A DNA stretch of 64,000 nt, taken from NCBI RefSeq assembly GCF_012272815.1, contig NZ_JAAWWL010000002.1:898280-962279 (forward strand). The letters are read 5' to 3'. The notes under the pieces were generated by a model. That model was given only the letters and a program-made list of their open reading frames with translations, was not told where the DNA came from and did not search any database. Shown one piece after another: positions 17,684 to 26,008 of this stretch (its first letter is position 1; every line of letters begins with the position of its first letter). This DNA is from Croceivirga thetidis. Lineage in GTDB: Bacteria > Bacteroidota > Bacteroidia > Flavobacteriales > Flavobacteriaceae. Position numbers and translations under genes: made by a program.

Positions 17684-19042
17684 ATGAGCGCTGAATTAAT
17701 TTATGTCTTCGTAGGATTGGGTTGCCTGGCAATTGGCACATTCTTAGGAATGTATATCCAGAAATTAAAAACGAAATCGAATGAAAGTGTTTGGATAGAA
17801 CGTGAAAGTCAACTGAACCAATCCATGTCCTCACTGCGTGATAGCTTGAGCACAGAAACAGAGGACAAAAAGCAGCTGCAACAGGAAAAAGAACAATTGG
17901 GCAATCAAATTGTTCGTTACCAAGCAGATCTAGAAAACCTACAACGCCTTAATTCAGAACAAAAAGAAGAAGTTGAAAAGCTTCAAGAAAAATTCACCAA
18001 AGAGTTCGAAAATCTTGCAAACAAGATTTTGGATGAGAAAAGCGAAAAATTCACCAAGCAAAATAAGGTGAACATAGAAAATATACTGACCCCGCTCGAT
18101 AAAAAAATAAAAGAGTTTGAAAAGAAGGTCGAAGAAAATCAAAAACAAAGTTTTGGTATCAATGCCGCTTTGAAAGAACAACTTCGATTGCTACAAGAAC
18201 AAAACCTCAAGATTACCAAAGAAGCTGAAAACTTGACCAAAGCGTTGAAAGGCGACAGTAAGATGCAGGGTAATTGGGGCGAATTGGTACTTGAACGGGT
18301 CTTGGAAAAATCCGGTCTTGAAAAAGATCGCGAATACAGTGTGCAGCAAAGCTTTAAATTGGAAGATGGGTCTCGCGTAATGCCCGATGTTATCATTCAT
18401 CTACCAGATGGCAAAAAAATGGTTGTCGATTCAAAAGTTAGCTTAACAGATTATGAGCGGTATACCAATGCCAAAGATGAAGACAAACCAAAATATCTGA
18501 AAGACCACATAAACTCCCTCAAAAAACATGTCGAGCAACTTTCTGCCAAGAAATATGAGGATTTGTATGAAATGGAAAGCCCCGATTTTGTTTTGTTATT
18601 CGTGCCTATAGAGCCTGCTTTCGCCATCGCCATTAATGAAGACAATGCGATTTACAACAAAGCCTTTGAACAAAATATTGTAATCGTTACCCCTTCAACG
18701 TTACTGGCTACCCTTCGCACCATTGATACGATGTGGAGCAATGAGAAACAACAACGCAACGCCATTGAAATTGCAAGACAAGCAGGAGCGCTTTACGACA
18801 AGTTTGAAGGTTTCGTTACTGATTTAACCAAGGTCGGCAAAAAAATGGATGAGGCTAAAACGGAATATCGCGGTGCCATGAACAAATTAGTTGAAGGGCG
18901 TGGTAATATCGTAACCAGTATCCAAAAATTGAAGAAAATGGGTGCTAAAGCAAAGAAGTCAATTCCAGAACCCATTTTGAAAAGAGCTGAAGAAGATGAT
19001 GATTTGGAGTTGACGCAAGAACAATCAAAACTTAAGCTCTAA
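17684..19042 (+). CDS. rmuC: DNA recombination protein RmuC family
   Basis: 452 residues: one N-terminal TM helix (LIYVFVGLGCLAIGTFLGMYI), a long coiled coil (about 40-190, Gln/Glu/Lys rich), then the RmuC nuclease-like domain. The domain has MQGNWGELVLERVLEKSGL, DGSRVMPDVIIHLPDGKKMVVDSKVSL and FVPIEPAFAIA. The D...DSK pattern resembles PD-(D/E)XK enzymes. RmuC proteins limit inversion at short repeats. TATCTTTA about 20 nt before the ATG is a near-match to the -7 box. Confidence 0.93.
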   Translation: MSAELIYVFVGLGCLAIGTFLGMYIQKLKTKSNESVWIERESQLNQSMSSLRDSLSTETEDKKQLQQEKEQLGNQIVRYQADLENLQRLNSEQKEEVEKLQEKFTKEFENLANKILDEKSEKFTKQNKVNIENILTPLDKKIKEFEKKVEENQKQSFGINAALKEQLRLLQEQNLKITKEAENLTKALKGDSKMQGNWGELVLERVLEKSGLEKDREYSVQQSFKLEDGSRVMPDVIIHLPDGKKMVVDSKVSLTDYERYTNAKDEDKPKYLKDHINSLKKHVEQLSAKKYEDLYEMESPDFVLLFVPIEPAFAIAINEDNAIYNKAFEQNIVIVTPSTLLATLRTIDTMWSNEKQQRNAIEIARQAGALYDKFEGFVTDLTKVGKKMDEAKTEYRGAMNKLVEGRGNIVTSIQKLKKMGAKAKKSIPEPILKRAEEDDDLELTQEQSKLKL

Positions 19043-19408
19043 ATGAAAAAAATATTCCTTTTAATCTTCGCCTTTTTCGTTTTAGGCCTAGCTGGCTATT
19101 TTGCATTCATCTATTATGTACCATTCAGTGAAGGGTATCGGTCTGGTGAACTCATTAAATTCAGTAACAAAGGTGTCTTGGTAAAAACTTGGGAAGGTGA
19201 AATCAGTCAAGGAATTTCAGGGGCGCAGATTTTTACATTTTCGGTGGAGGATGGTGAGCAAGAGGTCATCAAAAAATTAATCGAACTACAGGGTAAATAC
19301 GTAAAATTGACCTACAAGGAACGTTATGCCACCTTTTTTTGGTTGGGCGATACAAAGTACTTTATTCAAGAAGTAGTCGAAGAAGAATCACCACATTTTG
19401 GCAATTAA
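19043..19408 (+). CDS. Conserved small membrane-anchored protein, function unknown
   Basis: 121 residues. One N-terminal TM or signal segment (KKIFLLIFAFFVLGLAGYFAFIYY) is followed by a compact beta domain: GYRSGELIKFSNKGVLVKTW, EGEISQGIS and LQGKYVKLTYKERYATFFWLG. The family is common in Flavobacteriaceae. I recall it sometimes carrying a misleading '6-phosphogluconate dehydrogenase' name, but nothing in the sequence supports an NAD(P) domain. It starts directly after the rmuC stop and is followed 1 nt later by a thioesterase gene, so the three are co-transcribed. Confidence 0.75.
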   Translation: MKKIFLLIFAFFVLGLAGYFAFIYYVPFSEGYRSGELIKFSNKGVLVKTWEGEISQGISGAQIFTFSVEDGEQEVIKKLIELQGKYVKLTYKERYATFFWLGDTKYFIQEVVEEESPHFGN

Positions 19409-19409
19409 G

Positions 19410-19955
19410 ATGAAAAAGTATAAATCCGCCAAAGAATCTAGGGTTTCCATTACAGAATTAATGCTCCCCCAACACTCCAACTTTGGAGGGAAAGTACATG
19501 GTGGACATGTTCTAAATTTGATGGACCAAATTGCATTTGCTTGTGCGAGCAAACATTCTCAAACCTACTGCGTTACGGCCTCAGTCAATCGCGTAGATTT
19601 CTTGAATCCAATAGAAGTTGGTGAATTGGTTACACTAAAAGCAAGTGTAAACTATACAGGCAGAACAAGCATGGTGATTGGGGTACGTGTTGAAGCTGAG
19701 AACGTTACCACAGGAAAGCTACGTCACTGCAACTCTTCTTATTTTACCATGGTGGCCAAAAGTAAAGACGGCAAAAATGCAAAGGTGCCAGGTCTATTAA
19801 TCAAAAACAAAGAAGAACTAAGGCGTTTTGCACGAAGTGTTGAACGTAAAATGGCAGTTTACAAAAGGGATTCGAAATACGATTCCAAAAAAATTAAGGC
19901 AGATGAATATCTTGAATATTTAGAAGGGGAAAATGTTAAGCTTAGTCTGGATTAA
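19410..19955 (+). CDS. Acyl-CoA thioesterase, hotdog fold
   Basis: 181 residues from ATG 19410. The upstream TTG would overlap the previous gene. The hotdog core is HSNFGGKVHGGHVLNLMDQIAFACAS, with the central helix after GGKVHGG typical of YciA/BACH-type acyl-CoA hydrolases, then VTASVNRVDFLNPIEVGELVTL. A charged C-terminal extension of about 50 residues follows (RRFARSVERKMAVYKRD). Acyl chain preference cannot be read. Its TAA overlaps the stop of the convergent HxlR gene within TTAA. Confidence 0.9.
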   Translation: MKKYKSAKESRVSITELMLPQHSNFGGKVHGGHVLNLMDQIAFACASKHSQTYCVTASVNRVDFLNPIEVGELVTLKASVNYTGRTSMVIGVRVEAENVTTGKLRHCNSSYFTMVAKSKDGKNAKVPGLLIKNKEELRRFARSVERKMAVYKRDSKYDSKKIKADEYLEYLEGENVKLSLD

Positions 19956-20287
19956 CAAGCTAATTCCATATCCTTAAGTCCCCAATCCTGCATCGTGTCA
20001 ATTACTGGCAACAATGTTTCGCCATATTTAGATATGCCATATTCTACCCTGGGAGGAACTTCCGCAAAAACCGTTCTATCCAAAATGCCATCAGCCTCCA
20101 ACTCCCGTAATTGATTTACCAGCATTTGTTTACTAATATCTGGAATGGCTCTTTGCAGCATTGAAAATCGATTACAATCCTTTCGAATTAAATAAATAAT
20201 TACAGGTTTCCATTTGCCTCCAATCTTATTTAGACAGTGAGTCACAGGGCAACCATTTGGATTAAAATCTTTGTTTTTCCTTACCAT
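19952..20287 (-). CDS. HxlR-family transcriptional regulator
   Basis: 111 residues, started at ATG 20287 (MVRKNKDFNPNGCPVTHCLN); TTG 20293 is the frame's first start. The winged-helix is GCPVTHCLNKIGGKWKPVIIYLI, then ISKQMLVNQLRELEADGILDRTVF and PPRVEYGISKYGETL, the wing signature of HxlR. The N-terminal Cys pair is typical of redox or electrophile sensors of this family. It is divergent from the gene at 20378 across 90 bp, which is its most likely target. Confidence 0.92.
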   Translation of the reverse strand: MVRKNKDFNPNGCPVTHCLNKIGGKWKPVIIYLIRKDCNRFSMLQRAIPDISKQMLVNQLRELEADGILDRTVFAEVPPRVEYGISKYGETLLPVIDTMQDWGLKDMELAC

Positions 20288-20377
20288 ACTCAATAGTCTA
20301 TTTTTTTATACTATAACTAATAATAATGACTAGTACTGCTAATTAGACAAAAGTCGACAATTTAGCCAATAAATTCA

Positions 20378-21067
20378 ATGATAATGAATAAAACAATTTG
20401 GGTTTTGGCCATGACAGTCAGCATAATTGGTCTTCAATCCTTAAAATCACAAAACATGAAATCAATACGAGAAAAAGCAAAATGGATGGTGCAAGAACCC
20501 AAAACTTTGGAAGAGGTAAAGGAATATGCAATTGGAGAATGGAAAAGTATTTCTGTGGAACTACGCCCGACAGAAGATAGAACAGGTAGTGGCACCATTC
20601 AGCCGACTTACTTAAAAAGGCACTTTAAATATTTTGAGGATGACAAGTTCGTGGGCACAATAACTCTTTATGGGGATAACTACGGTCAAATGCCTCTTAT
20701 GGAATTTGAATTCAAGGGAGATTTGGTCTGGGGAGTTGAGCATCCCATCGCTGAAGGGGCATGGAAAATTGACTATGTGCTGAATGAGGGTTTTGCCGTA
20801 ACACCCTTAAATGAACAAACGGTACAAATGCTCAATACCGGGCTCCCTGAAGGTATGTCGCCTTTTGAAAACAATGTCAAAAAAGACATCTTGGGCAAGG
20901 CTTTTCCTATGTTTCATATTGAAGAAGGTCAGATTGTTTCCGATTATGACCTCATTTATTTTAAAAATGGTCTTTTGTTCATGGGGGCAAAGCATGTGGA
21001 TGGAACTCCCTTTGACAAAGTGGAAAATAGACCTCATCAACTTCAGATTCCCCTGGAGCGGATTTAG
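20378..21067 (+). CDS. Exported protein of unknown function next to HxlR gene
   Basis: 229 residues with an N-terminal signal sequence (NKTIWVLAMTVSIIGLQSLKSQ). ATG 20384 is an equally good start. The mature part is beta-rich and lipocalin-like in feel: EYAIGEWKSISVELRP, LKRHFKYFEDDKFVGTITLYGD and AEGAWKIDYVLNEGFAVTPL. A GxW near the first strand and alternating strands suggest ligand binding, but that is a guess. Control by the divergent HxlR regulator is inferred. Confidence 0.65.
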   Translation: MIMNKTIWVLAMTVSIIGLQSLKSQNMKSIREKAKWMVQEPKTLEEVKEYAIGEWKSISVELRPTEDRTGSGTIQPTYLKRHFKYFEDDKFVGTITLYGDNYGQMPLMEFEFKGDLVWGVEHPIAEGAWKIDYVLNEGFAVTPLNEQTVQMLNTGLPEGMSPFENNVKKDILGKAFPMFHIEEGQIVSDYDLIYFKNGLLFMGAKHVDGTPFDKVENRPHQLQIPLERI

Positions 21068-21085
21068 TTTTTTAGATTGATGGAT

Positions 21086-21113
21086 AAACCTCTTCTAAAT
21101 GGAGAGGTTTTTT
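21086..21113 (+). terminator. Terminator after the exported protein gene
   Basis: AAACCTCT pairs with AGAGGTTT over a 9-nt loop and continues in a T-run to 21113. The T-run reaches the stop of the convergent pgl gene. Confidence 0.8.
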
Positions 21114-21822
21114 ACAATTTGGAAGCTGCTGCCTCATCCATGAAAAAAACCAATTGTCCTGAATCTGGATTGACCAAAGAGGCTGGATACTTTTCAAAAC
21201 CTGCTTTTTTATGGTGAATTTCATCTACTTTTTGTGCTTTTGATGACCCGGTGACCAAGAACACCACTTCTTTTGAGCAATTAATAACCTTACCGTTTAT
21301 AGATACCCGTTTCTGTCCAGAATCAGGATGAGTGGCCACAACACAATGGTCGTTTGAATTCCAAAGAGCTATTTCATGTGGAAATATTGAGGCCGTATGA
21401 CCATCATCACCCATACCCAAAATCACCAAATCAAATTGGGGAACACCCTCTACCCTATCCAGATTTATTTCCAGCAAATTGGCATAACGCATGGCTTCGC
21501 CCATCGGGTCAGCTTCACCAAGAACTCTATGGATGTTTTTTGACGGAACATCAATTTTCGAAAACAGATGTTCAACGGTCATTTTATAATTACTCTGGTC
21601 ATCTGAAGGAGGAACGCAACGTTCATCACCCCAATAAAAATGAATTCTTGACCAGTCAATTTTATCGCCATAGTCAGCAGCAAGAACATCAAATACTATT
21701 TTGGGAGTACTGCCACCAGATAGGGCCACTTGAAAAATTTCTTTTCCTTTTACCAATTCTTTAAAGTATGCCGAAAATTTATGGGCAACTTCATTTTTAT
21801 CCTTGAATACTTTTACTTCCAT
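21112..21822 (-). CDS. pgl: 6-phosphogluconolactonase
   Basis: A 236-residue DevB-type lactonase of the glucosamine-6-P isomerase fold. It hydrolyses 6-phosphogluconolactone, the second step of the oxidative pentose phosphate pathway. Motifs are VALSGGSTPKIVFDVL near residue 35, HFYWGDERCVPPSDDQSNYKM (split here as HFYWGDERCVP and SNYKM) and DLVILGMGDDGHTASIFPH. It lies 37 bp downstream of zwf on the same strand, so it is co-transcribed. Confidence 0.96.
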   Translation of the reverse strand: MEVKVFKDKNEVAHKFSAYFKELVKGKEIFQVALSGGSTPKIVFDVLAADYGDKIDWSRIHFYWGDERCVPPSDDQSNYKMTVEHLFSKIDVPSKNIHRVLGEADPMGEAMRYANLLEINLDRVEGVPQFDLVILGMGDDGHTASIFPHEIALWNSNDHCVVATHPDSGQKRVSINGKVINCSKEVVFLVTGSSKAQKVDEIHHKKAGFEKYPASLVNPDSGQLVFFMDEAAASKL

Positions 21823-21859
21823 TTCAAAAACGTTTTTCTCTTTTTCCTATTCAATCATC

Positions 21860-23392
21860 CTAACAAATCACGCAGAACCCGGGGTCATCGGTAAGATTGT
21901 CTCCAGGATTTCTCCAGAACCCGACACCTTCAATTAAATCATCAGCGTTTTCAGGACCCCAAACACCAGCTGAGTAACCGTACATGCGAACATCTTTACC
22001 CGTATTCCAATATTGAAGTATGGGGTCTACAAATTCCCAGGCAGCCTCTACTTCGTCTGCTCGTGCATAAAGGGTGGCATCGCCCTGCATGGCATCCAAT
22101 AATAACCGCTCGTAGGCCTCCATTACATGGGTCTCCACCAAATCTGAATAATAAAAATCCAAATTGGCGCGCTCTACCTTAAATCCTTGCCCAGGAACTT
22201 TAACACCGAACTTGACCAGAATTCCCTCATTGGGTTGTATCCGTATTACCAATTTATTGGCCTTTTCCCCCATTTGCTCATCTTGAAAAATCTGGTGATG
22301 TGGTTTTTTAAAATGAATCACCACCTCAGTAACCTTTGTTGGCATTCGTTTCGCAGTCCTTACATAGAATGGCACATCACGCCATCGCCAATTATCCACA
22401 AAGAATTTGATAGCGGCATAGGTTTCAGTTTTGGAATCCGGGTCCACACCATCTTCTTCTCGGTACCCGTTCACTTTTTTACCATCAATTGTTGATGACA
22501 TATACTGCGCACGGATGGTATGGTCAAACAAGGTTTTGTCATCTTTCATGATTCGTAGAGACTTCAGCGCTTTGACCTTTTCATTACGAATCTCTTCGGG
22601 GGCATCACCAATCGGAGGCTCCATAACCACCAATGAAACAATTTGTAATAGGTGATTTTGGAACATATCTCGTAGCGCTCCAGATTTGTCATAATACCCA
22701 CCTCTTTTTTCCACACCTACACTTTCAGCATTTGTGATTTCAACATGGTGTACGTAATTCCGATTCCACAAAGGCTCAAAGATGCTGTTTGCGAATCGCG
22801 TTACCAGAAGGTTCTGCACGGTTTCTTTACCGAGGTAGTGATCAATTCTAAAAATCTGGGGTTCCTCAAAATAATTCTGAAGGCCAACATTCAAATCTTT
22901 GGCCGTTTCAAGACTCGTACCAAAGGGCTTTTCAATTAGTAAACGTCTCCAACCTTCAAATTGTAGGTTCAAATTTTGTTCCGCCAATCTTGCTGCTATG
23001 GTCTCGTACAATTGAGGTGGCGTCGACAGGTAATAGATTTGATTGCCATCGGTTCGATACTTCTGGTCCAAATCCGCAATGCGTTTGGCCAACTTTCCGT
23101 AAAAGCTATCGTAGGAATCTCCTAAGTCTTGGTAAAAGAAGAGCTTCGCAAAATTATCGACATGTTCTTTTGATTTTTTTGCCAGTCTTTCCTTTAGATA
23201 ATTGCTATTGTATACAATTCGATCACGAAATTGATTATCGGTAAGATTGCTTCTGCTCGCTCCGAGAACAACAAAATTATCGGGCAAATGTCCTTCAACA
23301 TATAGATTGTAAAGGGCAGGCACCAATTTTCTTGCCGTTAAGTCACCTGAGGCTCCAAATATGACAAGCAATTGATTTTCCGTTTTTTTCAT
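21860..23392 (-). CDS. zwf: Glucose-6-phosphate 1-dehydrogenase
   Basis: 510 residues, a normal length. The NADP site is VIFGASGDLTARKLVPALY near the N-terminus. The substrate and catalytic motif RIDHYLGKE lies near residue 180, preceded by EKPFGTS. It oxidises glucose-6-phosphate to 6-phosphogluconolactone. It leads the zwf-pgl transcript and is divergent from gnd, so all three oxidative pentose phosphate enzymes share one control region. Confidence 0.97.
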   Translation of the reverse strand: MKKTENQLLVIFGASGDLTARKLVPALYNLYVEGHLPDNFVVLGASRSNLTDNQFRDRIVYNSNYLKERLAKKSKEHVDNFAKLFFYQDLGDSYDSFYGKLAKRIADLDQKYRTDGNQIYYLSTPPQLYETIAARLAEQNLNLQFEGWRRLLIEKPFGTSLETAKDLNVGLQNYFEEPQIFRIDHYLGKETVQNLLVTRFANSIFEPLWNRNYVHHVEITNAESVGVEKRGGYYDKSGALRDMFQNHLLQIVSLVVMEPPIGDAPEEIRNEKVKALKSLRIMKDDKTLFDHTIRAQYMSSTIDGKKVNGYREEDGVDPDSKTETYAAIKFFVDNWRWRDVPFYVRTAKRMPTKVTEVVIHFKKPHHQIFQDEQMGEKANKLVIRIQPNEGILVKFGVKVPGQGFKVERANLDFYYSDLVETHVMEAYERLLLDAMQGDATLYARADEVEAAWEFVDPILQYWNTGKDVRMYGYSAGVWGPENADDLIEGVGFWRNPGDNLTDDPGFCVIC

Positions 23393-23450
23393 GTGATTCT
23401 CGGTATTAAATTTTTGAGCAAAACGAATATAACGTTTAAATTATCTGTAT

Positions 23451-23489
23451 GCAGGTGAAATTCGATTACTTAGTACTATCTTAACCTGC
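23451..23489. promoter_or_regulatory. Inverted repeat in the zwf/gnd control region
   Basis: GCAGGTGAA (23451-23459) and TTAACCTGC (23481-23489) are inverted with one mismatch around a 21-nt centre. They sit within the 111 bp between the divergent genes, where an operator would be expected. No repressor is encoded nearby. Confidence 0.3.
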
Positions 23490-23503
23490 CTAAATTGATT
23501 TTA

Positions 23504-24919
23504 ATGGCTACAGAAAAGTACGATTTCGGTATGGTAGGGCTCGGTGTGATGGGTCGAAACTTTATCTTGAATGTTGTAGACAATGGCTTCTCTGCTTATG
23601 GTAATGATCTAGACCCTGAAAAAGTGAAGGCTTTGATTGATGAAGGCGGTGATCTCGATAAGGTTAATGCCAGTTCCGACGCCAAAACTTTTGTAGATGC
23701 TTTAAGTACTCCTAGAAAAATCATGCTTTTAGTACCAGCCGGGAAAATCGTGGATGCTGTTATTGAAAGTCTCATACCCTTGCTTGATGAAGGTGATATT
23801 ATCATTGATGGTGGAAATTCTTTTTATACCGATACCGATAGACGTGAAGCCTATTTAAAACAGAAAGGGATAAACTTTTTTGGCTCTGGGGTATCCGGTG
23901 GTGCGAAAGGCGCTCGAAAGGGCCCTAGCATAATGCCCGGTGGTTCTCGAAAGGCCTACCAGCATGTTAAACCAATCTTTGAGGCTGTAGCGGCCAAATA
24001 TAAAGGAGAGCCCTGTGTTACCTATTTGGGACCTAAATCAGCGGGAAATTATGTAAAAATGGTGCATAATGGCATTGAGTACAGCATGATGCAGCTGACC
24101 TCTGAAATCTATGATTTACTAAAAAAGGCAGGAAAGTTGACCAATGAAGAACTTCATCAAACCTACTCCAAATGGAATGATGGTCGTTTGCAATCCTTTT
24201 TGGTCGAAATTACGGCTGATATTTTTTCACAAAAGGATGAACTCACCGATGGTGATTTGGTCGATATGATATTGGATAAGGCCAAACAAAAAGGAACCGG
24301 AAAATGGACCTCGCAGAATGCAATGGATTTGGGTATACCCGTGCCAACCATCGATATTGCAGTAAGCATGCGCCAAATCTCCGCCTTAAAATCTGAGCGC
24401 ATAAAAGCTGATGAACTTTACGATAGGCCCACACCTTCACCAATAGACAAAGAAGAACTGATTGAAAACTGTGAACAAGCATTGTTCTTTTCTTTCATTA
24501 TGTCCTATGCCCAAGGTATGCACCAATTATCGGATGCCAGTGTGGAATATGGTTACGAATTGGACCTTGGGGAAATCGCTAAAATTTGGCGTGCGGGTTG
24601 TATTATACGCGCGGCCTTGTTGGCTGACATAACAGAGGCCTATCAAAATGAACCTGAATTGGAAAATCTGTTGCTTTCAAATTCTTTTGTTGGCAAGGTG
24701 CAAAGCACGGTTGGCGCTGCCCGAAAAGTGGTGGCTTATGGCGCTGCCAATGGAATTCCACTTCCAGGGCTATTTAATGCGCTCACCTATTTTGATGCGT
24801 ACACTTCAGAAAGGCTGCCTTTAAATGTAATTCAGGCGCAACGCGATTACTTTGGCTCCCACACCTACGAGCGTATTGACCGTGAGGGTATCTTCCATAC
24901 GGAGTGGGAAGAGGATTAA
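23504..24919 (+). CDS. gnd: 6-phosphogluconate dehydrogenase, decarboxylating
   Basis: 471 residues from ATG 23504; the frame opens at TTG 23495. The Rossmann motif GMVGLGVMGRNF is at the N-terminus. Also present are IIDGGNSFYTDTDRR, the substrate signature GSGVSGGAKGARKGPSIMPGG and catalytic KMVHNGIEYSMMQ. It converts 6-phosphogluconate to ribulose-5-phosphate, CO2 and NADPH. Length matches the long tetradecameric-helix type of E. coli. No terminator is evident after it. Confidence 0.97.
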   Translation: MATEKYDFGMVGLGVMGRNFILNVVDNGFSAYGNDLDPEKVKALIDEGGDLDKVNASSDAKTFVDALSTPRKIMLLVPAGKIVDAVIESLIPLLDEGDIIIDGGNSFYTDTDRREAYLKQKGINFFGSGVSGGAKGARKGPSIMPGGSRKAYQHVKPIFEAVAAKYKGEPCVTYLGPKSAGNYVKMVHNGIEYSMMQLTSEIYDLLKKAGKLTNEELHQTYSKWNDGRLQSFLVEITADIFSQKDELTDGDLVDMILDKAKQKGTGKWTSQNAMDLGIPVPTIDIAVSMRQISALKSERIKADELYDRPTPSPIDKEELIENCEQALFFSFIMSYAQGMHQLSDASVEYGYELDLGEIAKIWRAGCIIRAALLADITEAYQNEPELENLLLSNSFVGKVQSTVGAARKVVAYGAANGIPLPGLFNALTYFDAYTSERLPLNVIQAQRDYFGSHTYERIDREGIFHTEWEED

Positions 24920-25014
24920 CCGATATTCTGTTAAAAAGGAAGTCAGCATATTGGTCTGTTCAAAAATTGATTACCTTGAGGGGACACTACAGTTAACACA
25001 AAAATTCCTTCATC

Positions 25015-25524
25015 ATGAAAATCGAAAAGCACTTTAGAAATCTCCGACACAATCTAGCCTTAACCTTGGTCATTGTTTTTTTAACCATTACCAGTTGCAG
25101 TTCTGACGAGACTGATAATCCAGTTGATGAAACTGAGCAAATGGGAGAAGAAGGGACTTTAGACTTCAATTTATTGGTTGATTCTTGGGAGGCCCAAAAC
25201 TTTATTTTTGAGAGCCCAAACAACACAACACCTGACACTGATGTTAAGGCAATTGGCGGCTCCGTAGATTTGAACGTTATGGAAGATGGCACTTTTGTTT
25301 TTGACTTCACCTTTACAGATTTTCCGGCATTCATGAATTCAGGCGAATTTCGAATTGAGGACAATACACTACAAGCCCGGTTTGAAACCGATATGGATTT
25401 TCGTGATTTAGAAGCTGAATTAAATCAACAATTACTAAAAATCAAAGGCGAAGGCCGTTTTGATTTAAGTGGGGAAGGCTCCAATGTAACCAGTGGATTT
25501 GTGGCCTCCTTCGTTAGAAAATAA
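25015..25524 (+). CDS. Lipoprotein of unknown function
   Basis: A 169-residue lipoprotein: basic N-terminus, hydrophobic segment ALTLVIVFLTITSC with the lipidated Cys near residue 29, then an Asp/Glu-rich linker. The mature domain alternates strands: LLVDSWEAQNFIFE, VDLNVMEDGTFVFDFTF and FRIEDNTLQARFET. It resembles the small lipocalin-like lipoproteins widespread in Flavobacteriaceae, but I cannot assign a family. It lies 12 bp before the TfoX-like gene. Confidence 0.65.
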   Translation: MKIEKHFRNLRHNLALTLVIVFLTITSCSSDETDNPVDETEQMGEEGTLDFNLLVDSWEAQNFIFESPNNTTPDTDVKAIGGSVDLNVMEDGTFVFDFTFTDFPAFMNSGEFRIEDNTLQARFETDMDFRDLEAELNQQLLKIKGEGRFDLSGEGSNVTSGFVASFVRK

Positions 25525-25536
25525 GTTGTCTTCGAA

Positions 25537-25902
25537 ATGGCATACGACGAATACTTAGCCGATAGAATTCGAAATCAATTCCGTGACCTGAAACATCATT
25601 TTGAAGAAAAGAAAATGATGGGTGGCCTTTGTTTCATGGTGGATGACAAGATGTGCTGTGGAATCCTAATTGATAAGAATACCAATGATTCGCTATTAAT
25701 GGCACGTGTCGGACTCTATTTTTATGAGGAAGCCTTAAGTAAAAAGGGGGCACTAACTATGGATTTTACGGGTAGGCCAATGAAGGGTTATGTGTTTGTT
25801 GGTTCAGAAGGCATTGATTCAGAACCAGAATTGCAATTCTGGATTCAGAAGTGTCTTGATTTTAACCCACTTGTCAAAACAAGTATAAGAAAGAAGAAAT
25901 AG
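25537..25902 (+). CDS. TfoX N-terminal domain protein
   Basis: 121 residues matching the TfoX_N domain: MAYDEYLADRIRNQF, KKMMGGLCFMVDDKMCCGI (the MFGG..F..ng.m..gi pattern), DFTGRPMKGYVFV and a C-terminal helix. Proteobacterial TfoX/Sxy controls competence through CRP, but it also has a second domain missing here. Stand-alone TfoX_N proteins have no established role. Confidence 0.85.
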   Translation: MAYDEYLADRIRNQFRDLKHHFEEKKMMGGLCFMVDDKMCCGILIDKNTNDSLLMARVGLYFYEEALSKKGALTMDFTGRPMKGYVFVGSEGIDSEPELQFWIQKCLDFNPLVKTSIRKKK

Positions 25903-25922
25903 TATTTTCCAAATTCTACTTC

Positions 25923-25950
25923 ATCAGCCAAGTTGCTGATAACGTTTGTT
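25923..25950 (+). terminator. Weak hairpin after the TfoX-like gene
   Basis: ATCAGC (25923-25928) pairs with GCTGAT (25935-25940) around a 6-nt loop, followed by AACGTTTGTTTT. The T-run is displaced from the stem, so termination is doubtful. Confidence 0.3.
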
Positions 25951-26008
25951 TTAAAACTTTTTATCTTAAATTTAGTAAAACTAAAAGTTAACCGTAAAAA
26001 CTAACCAA

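Noticed and set aside
19043-19408. 6-phosphogluconate dehydrogenase naming for the 121-aa protein
   Set aside because: No Rossmann motif or substrate signature, and the real gnd is at 23504. The length is a quarter of the enzyme.
25537-25902. Competence regulator TfoX/Sxy
   Set aside because: Only the N-terminal domain is present and no competence genes or CRP-S sites are seen, so the domain name is kept without the function.
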